Made by a program: the position numbers and the translations under genes. From positions 1 to 64,000 of the forward strand of contig NZ_AUDO01000015.1 in assembly GCF_000425505.1 (NCBI RefSeq): a stretch of DNA of 64,000 nucleotides, read 5' to 3'. Numbering within the stretch: the stretch's first letter is position 1; every line of letters begins with the position of its first letter. The notes below the pieces were generated by a model, which was given only the letters and a program-made list of their open reading frames with translations, searched no databases and was not told where the DNA came from. This DNA comes from Flavobacterium frigidarium DSM 17623. Its GTDB lineage: Bacteria; Bacteroidota; Bacteroidia; Flavobacteriales; Flavobacteriaceae. Positions 17,919-24,614 of this stretch are shown here, in pieces.

Positions 17919-17975
17919 ATCTCCTAATGTATCATCTGTATATATAGTACAGTAAGTTGCACAATCTTCTCCACG
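17871..17975 (-). pseudogene. Possible gene fragment running into leader copy A
   Basis: A minus-strand frame of 34 codons reads protein-like (EDCATYCTIYTDDTLGDSN, then FTFRNRVI), preceded by TAG. It may be the 3' end of a decayed gene fused to the repeat. The evidence is only codon texture. The rest of 17976-18182 shows nothing I can name. Confidence 0.25.
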
Positions 17976-18182
17976 CTACCACACACTTCTACTTACTTTA
18001 TTTGTAGAAGAATTACTTTTCCTAATTTTTTTTTAAGTCATTTTTTAAAAATTCCATTAACTATAAAAGCATTGTTGGTAAAGATAGAACTGCTTTTATT
18101 TTACAATAGTTTAGATTAAAGTTTTATGCTTTTTTGTACGAATTATTGAGCTACAAAGGATCATAGTTATTTCCATAAATTA

Positions 18183-18479
18183 TCAAATAAATAATATCAG
18201 TAATAAAAATAATAAATTCAGTACTAACCTAAATATGACTGATGATATTTTCACATCACAATTTTCCTCTATTTTTTTAACCTTCAGTTTATAAAATAAT
18301 AAATAAAAAAGTATGATGACGTTTACTATAAAAGGTATTATCGATATATACTTGATTGATACTTGTAAGTTTATTTTTCTCTCAATAAAATCTAGGATGT
18401 AGCCAATTATAAATAGAACATTTACAATTTCAGATAGACGGTTATTCAATTTACTCTGGTTGTACATAAATAGGTTCAT
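18183..18479 (-). CDS. Small membrane protein of unknown function
   Basis: 98 residues from the ATG at 18479 (MNLFMYNQSK). Starting at 18518 would add 13 residues that overlap a decayed gene on the other strand. There are two to three hydrophobic segments (VLFIIGYILDFI, YISIIPFIVNVIILFYLLFY and the C-terminal RLVLNLLFLLLILFI) and a short Lys/Glu-rich stretch between them. It lies between leader copy A and the truncated site V. No family is recognised and it may be only a hydrophobic chance frame in AT-rich DNA, but the length and start context are reasonable. Confidence 0.5.
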   Translation of the reverse strand: MNLFMYNQSKLNNRLSEIVNVLFIIGYILDFIERKINLQVSIKYISIIPFIVNVIILFYLLFYKLKVKKIEENCDVKISSVIFRLVLNLLFLLLILFI

Positions 18480-18712
18480 GGTATTTGGTTGGTTTAGTAA
18501 CACAGCTTGTAAAATCATACATCATTAATGCAATACCAATATATCCTTGATATCGTTTACCAATCAACTTTAGAGCCCCTATCATTGTTTCAGCAGCTTC
18601 TAGAGCCAGAGCATTTGTTTATAGTGATCTTATACCGCCTATGCCTAATGCAAAGCTTGCACAGTTTCTGGCTCTATCCCAATCAACACCTGGTATTGAG
18701 ATTGAAAATTAA
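18470..18712 (+). pseudogene. Remnant of a plus-strand gene with one internal stop
   Basis: The plus-strand frame 18470-18712 reads as protein for 81 codons with a single TGA at 18548, likely a former TGG: WYLVGLVTQLVKSYIINAIP before it and LPINFRAPIIVSAASRARAF, VYSDLIPPMPNAKLAQFLAL and SQSTPGIEIEN after it, ending in TAA. The 5' part is missing. It is opposite in direction to all cassette genes and its end abuts the truncated site V, so it probably marks an insertion or deletion junction. The family is unknown. Confidence 0.6.
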
Positions 18713-18713
18713 G

Positions 18714-18768
18714 GGTTAAAAACGGTAATATCACTAAATTCCAGCTAGCTCAAAATGAATCTTATGCG
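18714..18768 (-). other. attC-like half site V
   Basis: Only the centre and right half of the palindrome are present: TTAAAAACGGTAATATCACT then AAATTCCAGCTAGCTCAAAATG, nearly identical to site IV, and a degenerate core CTTATGCG. The left half is replaced by the end of the plus-strand gene remnant. Confidence 0.6.
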
Positions 18769-18775
18769 AAGTATT

Positions 18776-19762
18776 CTATATTTTATTATTATTTCTAACT
18801 TTGTCTATAATTTCAATTACTTTTTCAAAAATTTTCGGATCGTAATCTGAAGCAGATTGATTTGAAAAATTATTAACGTGATTATTTATATTCCAATCTC
18901 TAAATATTTCTTTTATATCTTCTGGATTAATTCTATCGTTAAATACTTGTAGATAAAATTTCCCAAATGAAATAGCATGTATTCTATCTGCTATTTTCAA
19001 TGACTCGCTCATATAAGATTTGGCTAGTGTAAACGAGTATTTTGATGATGTGATTAATAAAATTATTATAAAAATGCTCTTTAACGCATAGAAAGTGGTT
19101 AAGCTCCAATTTTCTTTTTCATTAAAGACACTCAAAGTAATATTTGAAAACCAAAACGCTACTCCAATACCACTAATTAAAGCTATAAACCCTAAAACAT
19201 ACCAAAATTGAGCTGAATATTTTTGATATTTTTCGCGCTTGTTTAATTCATTAATTGTTTCCGCAATATATGTTGGTGCTGTTTTTTCAATTTTTTCTTT
19301 TATTTCCAGTGCTTTTTCATCGAAAGCGATTTTTTTTCCTAAAAAAGAATTTATTGAGTCATTTATTTTTTTTACGGCAATTTCAATTTGTTTCTCTTCA
19401 AGCTTATTTTCGATAATTATGAAATTTATTCTAAAAAGACTTTCGGGGAAATCTAAAGTATCTATTTTTCCAGCAACAATAGGTAATAGTAATTTGTCAT
19501 CTCTATGAACTGTATAATTTCTTAACTGAACTAGTTCGTTTAAAAAAGATTTTGATTTGGTCGAATATGATGTAATTATCGGTATAATAATATCAGATGA
19601 AGTAATAGCTTTTTTAAAAGAATATTCTTGTTCCTTGCCATAATCTGTTTCTTCGTCGAAAATTTCGTGACCTAGTGCTTTTAACCTGTAAGTAAGTTCA
19701 TAATAAAGGCTTACATTTTTGTCTGATTCTAATTTTTGACCGAATAAATATATTTTTGCCAT
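18776..19762 (-). CDS. TIR-like domain protein with two transmembrane segments (cassette gene)
   Basis: 328 residues. Residues 1-120 resemble a TIR domain: the first strand MAKIYLFGQK, a helix with YELTYRLKALGHEIF, then the block SDIIIPIITSYSTKSKSFL followed by NEL, where Glu76 sits where the catalytic Glu of NAD-cleaving TIR domains lies, and the strand KLLLPIVAGKI. A Lys/Glu-rich helical linker (120-182) leads to two membrane segments (about 186-206 and 223-241) and an 87-residue C-terminal part. TIR proteins often act in bacterial immunity by destroying NAD+; a membrane-anchored form in a mobile cassette fits a defence role, but this is inference. The start is 17-24 bp from the core at 19779, the stop 8 bp from half site V. 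Confidence 0.72.
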   Translation of the reverse strand: MAKIYLFGQKLESDKNVSLYYELTYRLKALGHEIFDEETDYGKEQEYSFKKAITSSDIIIPIITSYSTKSKSFLNELVQLRNYTVHRDDKLLLPIVAGKIDTLDFPESLFRINFIIIENKLEEKQIEIAVKKINDSINSFLGKKIAFDEKALEIKEKIEKTAPTYIAETINELNKREKYQKYSAQFWYVLGFIALISGIGVAFWFSNITLSVFNEKENWSLTTFYALKSIFIIILLITSSKYSFTLAKSYMSESLKIADRIHAISFGKFYLQVFNDRINPEDIKEIFRDWNINNHVNNFSNQSASDYDPKIFEKVIEIIDKVRNNNKI

Positions 19763-19778
19763 TTAGTTTTTTTAAAAT

Positions 19779-19911
19779 TTCACAACGTTTTACGGCTTGC
19801 AGAAGTGGCGAACTTCTTGACCAAGATCTTTTGGTTAAGATAAAATTTCTTGCGAAAGATAAACCTGAATTTACTACATGTTTCGCCATTTTTGCAAACT
19901 GCTGTTGTGCG
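19779..19911 (-). other. attC-like palindromic site III
   Basis: A 133-bp site. The left arm GGCTTGCAGAAGTGGCGAA pairs with the right arm TTCGCCATTTTTGCAAACT; four of the five mismatches are transitions. The centre is GGTTAAGATAAAATTTCTTG then CGAAAG. The left core ends in CACAAC (19781-19786), the right core is GTTGTGCG (19904-19911). A 63-codon open frame across it on the minus strand is a by-product. Confidence 0.75.
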
Positions 19912-19943
19912 ATCGGCTATTCTATCTCGTAATTATAAATTAA

Positions 19944-20348
19944 TTACTGGATAGATATAATTTCACTTTTACCAGATTTAGTTGACCAATTTAGTTGCCA
20001 TACTCTACCATTTATTTGATCTAGAAGAAAAAAATTCCAACTAATATTAGTAGAATATAGTGTAAACCTATTATCTACTTCATCTTGTTTTTCTACTAAC
20101 GATAAACTATTTATAGGAGTTTCTAATTGATTAGATCTTTTTTGACTAAGTTCAACTTGCCACATTTGTCCAGTTTGAGTGTTCAATTTTATAAAATGCC
20201 ATGTATTTTGGGTTGGGAAAATTCTATATGTTTTAATATAATTTTCATTTACTTGACGTAAATCATTTTGTTTTTTTTCAATTTGAGCTTGCGCAAACAA
20301 ACTAATATTAAGTGTCAATAAGATTACTAAAAATATATTTTTTTTCAT
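19944..20348 (-). CDS. Small secreted protein with two internal repeats (cassette gene)
   Basis: 134 residues with a signal peptide (IFLVILLTLNISLFAQA). The mature part holds two related units of about 40 residues, FPTQNTWHFIKLNTQTGQMW with QVELS, and LYSTNISWNFFLLDQINGRV with WQLNWS. This Trp-rich unit looks like a small beta repeat. The family is not recognised. The cassette cores are GTTGTGCG on the left (33 bp after the stop) and CGTATAAC on the right (48 bp before the start); the right one, inverted, is GTTATACG, matching the left at six of eight positions. Confidence 0.7.
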   Translation of the reverse strand: MKKNIFLVILLTLNISLFAQAQIEKKQNDLRQVNENYIKTYRIFPTQNTWHFIKLNTQTGQMWQVELSQKRSNQLETPINSLSLVEKQDEVDNRFTLYSTNISWNFFLLDQINGRVWQLNWSTKSGKSEIISIQ

Positions 20349-20395
20349 TTAATTGTAATTTTTAATTGTTTTTGGTAAGTTTTGTTTTTAGCTGT

Positions 20396-20524
20396 CGTAT
20401 AACGGTTTGCCACTTAGCTAAGTTGTGGAGTTATGAAAACGATTACTTTCTGCTTAACGTAAAAGTTCTTTAAAAACGGTAATTCTACTAAAACCACAAT
20501 CTTGCTAAATGGCGGTTGGCGGTA
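20396..20524 (-). other. attC-like palindromic site II
   Basis: A 129-bp site and the clearest palindrome. The left arm GCCACTTAGCTAAGTTGTGG pairs with the right arm CCACAATCTTGCTAAATGGC at 16 of 20 positions. The centre is CTTTCTGCTTAACGTAAAAG then TTCTTTAAAAACGGTAATTC. The left core is CGTATAAC (20396-20403), the right core GTTGGCGGTA (20515-20524). Confidence 0.78.
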
Positions 20525-20526
20525 GT

Positions 20527-21507
20527 TTATTTGTAGAAATTTCCACTTTCTTTACAATATTCTTTTACTTCATTTAGCCAATTATCATACCAATACCAAG
20601 TTTTTGCGACTTGTGTGCCATAACCTAATACTGGATTTTTAGCATCTCTTTCTTTCCACAATAATGTATGCTGATAAGCTGTAAATCTAGGATATCCATT
20701 TGCTTGCATAAATTCATATATTTCTCCTGGTAAATGTTTTTTCTTTTCTCTCTCCTTAACTAAAACATATTCTTTATTTAATCCTTCCGCTTCAGGCGAA
20801 TTCGCAGGTATAAATTCAATAACTTTATCTGCTTGGCCTTTTCTGTTTACAGCTTTAGGTACATATAATACTCTATATGAATATCTTATGTTGTTGTAAT
20901 CATCGTCACTCAATTCATCATCAAAGTCATTTATGTAAGATGCAATATTTGAAGGCAAGTCAGTAAACTTTCTAAGTTGATTTGCATGTTCTTCTTTAAT
21001 AGTTGAAAATTGTAATGAAAAGGACAAATGTTTATCTATACCATAAGAATCGCCAAATAATTGTTTAATAAAGGCATTATAATTTAAACAGCAAGCTTGA
21101 AATCGGGCACTCAGATATTCATCTATTTTTGTAGTCATCTGGTGTTCAATTTCATGTCTTAACCCAATTAAAAATTTTAGATTGGCTTTTGTAATGTTAT
21201 CTATAGGGCAATTATTATCGTCTAGACAACGTTCCAATTCCCAAAATTTAAACGCACCTTTTTTCGTTTTATCAAATTTTTTCCTTTGTCCTGTTTGCTT
21301 AAAATATCTATACTCAATTTTCTTATCTCGATAATGAGCATGAAGTAAATACATCCATGATATATTTGCTAAAATGATAAAATTTTCAGATTTGAAGTGA
21401 ATATTTGGATTATTGAATATTTGGACTGCACTCAGCATTGATTCTCGCGATTTTACAAGAAGTTCTTCTTTAAAAGAGCCAATTTTTCTATTTCTTTTCA
21501 TTGCCAT
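20527..21507 (-). CDS. DUF3644 domain-containing protein (cassette gene)
   Basis: 326 residues. The N-terminal DUF3644 signature is present: LLVKSRESMLSAVQIFNNP, FKSENFIILANISWMYLLHA, and the helix LKFLIGLRHEIEHQM. That helix carries R117-x4-H122, the R-x4-6-H motif of HEPN ribonucleases. The C-terminal part (from about residue 230) looks like a DNA- or RNA-binding helical module (EIYEFMQANGYPRFTAYQHT). DUF3644 genes are often met in variable islands, and a defensive RNase role is possible but unproven. The stop is 2 bp from the core GTTGGCGGTA, and the inverted core TACCGCCAAC is at 21632-21641, abutting leader copy B. Confidence 0.8.
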   Translation of the reverse strand: MAMKRNRKIGSFKEELLVKSRESMLSAVQIFNNPNIHFKSENFIILANISWMYLLHAHYRDKKIEYRYFKQTGQRKKFDKTKKGAFKFWELERCLDDNNCPIDNITKANLKFLIGLRHEIEHQMTTKIDEYLSARFQACCLNYNAFIKQLFGDSYGIDKHLSFSLQFSTIKEEHANQLRKFTDLPSNIASYINDFDDELSDDDYNNIRYSYRVLYVPKAVNRKGQADKVIEFIPANSPEAEGLNKEYVLVKEREKKKHLPGEIYEFMQANGYPRFTAYQHTLLWKERDAKNPVLGYGTQVAKTWYWYDNWLNEVKEYCKESGNFYK

Positions 21508-21641
21508 GGTTAATGTAATTTACAACCAATTTATTTTTTCGAAATTTAAGCATTTAAGATTTTAATACTCTTTTGAATTCTATTTTCACTGAAATCATCT
21601 AATCTATCAATTTACCGTGATATGGGTAAATTACCGCCAAC

Positions 21642-21923
21642 TACCATACACACGAAATAAACCTTCACAAATCCACCCAATACTGGCTGTATTGACGAAA
21701 TTTTGTCATGTAGTATTAATAATCATAAAAGTATATTAATTCGCAATATAAATCCTATAAAACAGAATTATTTTTAATTAAATTCTAAAGGTGATTTGCT
21801 CAGAAAAGGAAGTAACCCACAAACCACTTCGAAAAATGACCAAAAAAAATCCGCAACAAACTGCTGCGGATCTAGGTATAATAAATGCTTATAAATTACT
21901 CTATTTCGAAAAGTAAAATTTGA
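21642..21923 (-). repeat. Leader repeat, copy B (attI-like, 282 bp)
   Basis: Second copy of 17635-17918, in the same orientation. It runs from the cassette core TACCGCCAAC to the last codons of the phytase-like gene and includes that gene's terminator. The part nearest the core (ACCATACACACGAAATAAAC) is shared with copy A almost base for base. Together the copies bracket 3.7 kb holding three cassettes, so homologous recombination between them could delete the segment. Confidence 0.85.
21842..21871 (-). terminator. Rho-independent terminator of the phytase-like gene
   Basis: On the minus strand: stem ATCCGCA (21865-21871), loop, stem TGCGGAT (21849-21855), then eight T. It lies 25 bp after the stop codon. 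A near copy is kept in leader copy A at 17844-17866. Confidence 0.85.
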
Positions 21924-23023
21924 GTTTTCTGTTTGTCGGAGAAGTTGTTGTCTGAGACGAAAAGGATAGACTGCTTGCCATTGGCTAATTTGGGTCCAAA
22001 GGTTATTCCTTCGATATTATCAGTAAAGATCCCAAGATTATCCATGTTTAAAACTAGTTTTTTAGTGGCTAACGTAACGCCTTCATTTTGTAGTGAAGCA
22101 ACGTCTTTCACATTTGTAGCGGCAGTAAAATCACATAGATAAACTTTGATTGTGCAGGCTTGTTTTCCTACAGAGTACGAACGCTCTACAACCAACAGTT
22201 TGTTTTCGCCATAATATTGAATCGACGAAATTCCGTTTACTGCAAAACTAGTGCTTGGATTGGGTTCGATTGCAATGGGGTCTAGTAAATAGCCGTATTG
22301 TGCGGTATTGTTTCTGGTTTTGGTGTCAAATTCAAATATTCGAACCATTCCACCCTTTGCAGTAGTCGCTTGGTTGTCGTCTTCATAAAGTGGTTCTTCA
22401 ACGTTGGTGTACACTTTACTAAAATCGCTGTTATAAGTGATTCCCTCTAGAACGCCATTGCTGCGTGGCCCTTTTTCCTCTTTTTGCATGTTGAGGTTTG
22501 CGGGTAAGTGGAATTCATTGACAAATTTTCCGGTAAGCGATGCCGTTTGCAAAGATGGATTTTGAATAACAGCAAAATCTTTTGCAACTACTCGTGCGCC
22601 TTCGCTACTCCAAACCACTGATTTTGTTTTGGCGTTGTAGCGCATCTCTTCGGGGTCGATGGAGCTATCCGGGTACTTCTCCCAGTTGCTGTATTTTTCT
22701 CCCTTTTGATTTTGTAACGACACAACATTTTGAAAATCAATACTGCTTAAGCTGTCTGCTTGAATTCTAATTTTTGCAGTATAAAAACGAGCATCATTAT
22801 AAACTGCTCGATCGTCGCAAATTAAGTAATATAGATCGTTTTTTTGATCGTAATCAATACTCGATAACCCACCTACAACGGTGTTTTTAAACTCTTGGTT
22901 AAAAGGGACTTCAATGGTATTGATATAGTTAAGTCTGGGATTGGAATTGTTGTTTACGGCAGTTTTAATCGAAGAACAAGAAACTAATGCTAAGGGAATT
23001 AATGCAAGGATAAATTTGCGCAT
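21896..23023 (-). CDS. Esterase-like activity of phytase family lipoprotein
   Basis: 375 residues. Lipoprotein signal LIPLALVSCSS, with the lipid on the Cys. The domain is the phytase-like beta-propeller: GLSSIDYDQKNDLYYLICDD near the N-terminus, NGVLEGITYNSDFSKVYTN in the middle, and GIFTDNIEGITFGPKLANGK near the end. Proteins of this family are found outside the cytoplasm; substrates are not established. It follows the globin gene by 6 bp on the same strand and probably shares its transcript. Its 3' end is part of a repeat that also occurs at 17635-17918. Confidence 0.88.
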   Translation of the reverse strand: MRKFILALIPLALVSCSSIKTAVNNNSNPRLNYINTIEVPFNQEFKNTVVGGLSSIDYDQKNDLYYLICDDRAVYNDARFYTAKIRIQADSLSSIDFQNVVSLQNQKGEKYSNWEKYPDSSIDPEEMRYNAKTKSVVWSSEGARVVAKDFAVIQNPSLQTASLTGKFVNEFHLPANLNMQKEEKGPRSNGVLEGITYNSDFSKVYTNVEEPLYEDDNQATTAKGGMVRIFEFDTKTRNNTAQYGYLLDPIAIEPNPSTSFAVNGISSIQYYGENKLLVVERSYSVGKQACTIKVYLCDFTAATNVKDVASLQNEGVTLATKKLVLNMDNLGIFTDNIEGITFGPKLANGKQSILFVSDNNFSDKQKTQILLFEIE

Positions 23024-23029
23024 GGAATA

Positions 23030-23437
23030 TTATTTTAAATTTAGTAAATCGCCTTTTTGACCTTGATCTCTAAAGTAATTGATTTTATAATTAAACATTT
23101 CGGCCATGTTTTTAGCGCGCAATTTTGCTTCTTCGGCGATTGGGCCTTGAAACAAAGTATCGTTGGTTTCGATAAAAAGTTGCATCCAGCGATCAAAATG
23201 TTCTTTGTCAATAGGTAGGTGTTTGTGCGGAGGAAACGGGCTGCCAGAGTAGGAGTGCACCTCTAATAAAACAGTCTGCCAAAAGCGATACATTTTTTCC
23301 AGATGCTCTGGCCAGCGGTGGCCAATTTTTTCGTTGAATATAGGACCGATAAAATCGTCTTTTTGCACCTTGTCGTAAAAAGTATCTACGAGAAGTTTGA
23401 TGTCTTCAAATGTCGAAATGTCTTGTAATACTGTCAT
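23030..23437 (-). CDS. Group III truncated haemoglobin
   Basis: 135 residues from the ATG at 23437 (MTVLQDISTFED). The longer start at 23464 lies inside the terminator of the previous gene and is not credible. The globin fold is recognised by LLVDTFYDKVQKDDFIGPIF, HRWPEHLEKMYRFWQTVLL and the KHLPIDKEHFDRWMQLFIET block typical of group III (P-type) globins. It probably binds haem and handles O2 or NO. It is followed by the phytase-like gene 6 bp later. Confidence 0.92.
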   Translation of the reverse strand: MTVLQDISTFEDIKLLVDTFYDKVQKDDFIGPIFNEKIGHRWPEHLEKMYRFWQTVLLEVHSYSGSPFPPHKHLPIDKEHFDRWMQLFIETNDTLFQGPIAEEAKLRAKNMAEMFNYKINYFRDQGQKGDLLNLK

Positions 23438-23445
23438 AATAGCAA

Positions 23446-23476
23446 ATAAAAATGGCCTACACAAAGGTAGGCCATT
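23446..23476 (-). terminator. Rho-independent terminator after the DUF4136 gene
   Basis: Perfect 10-bp stem AATGGCCTAC / GTAGGCCATT with a 6-nt loop; on the minus strand it ends in a T-rich run. It separates the DUF4136 lipoprotein gene from the globin gene. Confidence 0.9.
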
Positions 23477-23498
23477 TAATATAAAAAGGGCTTGTTTT

Positions 23499-24029
23499 TT
23501 ATTCCTGCGGTGGAAATTGCGCTAATATTTTTGCGACAAATTCGTTAATGCGTTGTTCTTTATCAGTTCTGTTTTCGGTTAAGTTTCCAACACCTTTTCC
23601 TTCCCAGATTAGTTCTTTTTTCTTGGCGTCGATTAAATCGATGTATAAGGTTCCTTCAGTAGAAGAGCTTACAAAATTTTGACCGCCCCAAAGGTAAGGA
23701 TTCCAACCAAATCCCCATCCGTAACCCCAACCAGCATTGAACTGACTTACTTCAACTTTTTCTCGCTCTTTAGTGAAAATGTTAACTAGTAAATCTGGAG
23801 TTTCGCTTTTTGTCATTCCCATGCTGCTCAATTGCGTATCAATAGCACGAAGGATTCTTTTTTTATCAAACTCAGATATTTCGACTTTGTCGATACCGCT
23901 TTTATGAAAAGCATAGGTTTTATACTGTGTAAAATCGGTTCCTCTGTCATAATCGGCATTCACACGCACGGCGCTGCAGGCTGATAACACTAAGAGGAGT
24001 AAAACGGGGATTATTTTTAATGATTTCAT
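23499..24029 (-). CDS. DUF4136 domain-containing lipoprotein
   Basis: 176 residues. Lipobox VLSACSA followed by the DUF4136 domain: VNADYDRGTDFTQYKTYAF, LRAIDTQLSSMGMTKSETPD, the Gly/Trp-rich turn GWGYGWGFGWNPYLW, and GTLYIDLIDAKKKELIWEGK. The layout and length are those of the family. It is anchored to a membrane through the N-terminal Cys. No function is established. It ends in a strong terminator, so it is likely monocistronic. Confidence 0.93.
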   Translation of the reverse strand: MKSLKIIPVLLLLVLSACSAVRVNADYDRGTDFTQYKTYAFHKSGIDKVEISEFDKKRILRAIDTQLSSMGMTKSETPDLLVNIFTKEREKVEVSQFNAGWGYGWGFGWNPYLWGGQNFVSSSTEGTLYIDLIDAKKKELIWEGKGVGNLTENRTDKEQRINEFVAKILAQFPPQE

Positions 24030-24286
24030 AATGATGTGTTTTATTAATGGGTACTTTAGAAAATGGGGTTTAACCGCTGTAAAAGCACTGATATTAAGTG
24101 ATTTGATTCTCTAATATATTAATCAAGAATCGTACCAAAATAATGTTGAATTGGAGGTATTTAATCCTTTTGGTTTTAGTGTTAACTTGCTTTTAATTAC
24201 TGTTTTAAAGTGTCATTTTTTTAAGGTGGCCATAAAATGTAGGAACAGTTCTCTATAGGTGTAACTTCGATAAAGAGACTTGAAAT

Positions 24287-24463
24287 TTACTTTTTGATGG
24301 TTCCTGTTTTTTTATCAAATCCATACGGGCAGTGGCGACAGCCGCTTTTACAGCAGTACCCTCTTTTTAAATGGTGCTTCTCAGTAAAGCATTTGTATCC
24401 TTCGGGAGTGTAATAGAAATCTTCTCCTTCAACTAATTTATTTGGACTTTCTGATTCAAGCAT
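24287..24463 (-). CDS. DUF5522-type small Cys-rich protein
   Basis: 58 residues, found by reading the minus strand. It starts MLESESPNKLVEGEDFYYTP and continues EGYKCFTEKHHLKRGYCCKS and GCRHCPYGFDKK. Five Cys (one in YKCF, then CC and C..C) suggest a metal site. The family has a conserved CCxxxCRHCPYG motif, seen here exactly. It is codirectional with the DUF4136 gene but 257 bp away; that gap (24030-24286) shows nothing I can assign. Confidence 0.85.
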   Translation of the reverse strand: MLESESPNKLVEGEDFYYTPEGYKCFTEKHHLKRGYCCKSGCRHCPYGFDKKTGTIKK

Positions 24464-24614
24464 TTTTAATCTCTTATTTAATTTTGTGGTAATCGTGAAC
24501 CTGGCTTTCGATAAAAATCATTTCACTACTGCAAATTTAGGATTTTTAAAACGATTGTCTTTTTAGATTCCCACATAATTTTTACTACTTTTAGTCACAA
24601 TTATATTTCTGAAG

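Noticed and set aside
18528..18719. Plus-strand frame starting MQYQYILDIVYQ
   Set aside because: The neighbouring plus frame (18470-18712) reads as much better protein with one internal stop; this one is its shifted shadow.
19698..19889. 63-codon minus-strand frame overlapping the start of the TIR gene
   Set aside because: It runs through site III in the palindrome arms; its open length follows from the site sequence, and the TIR gene start is far better supported.
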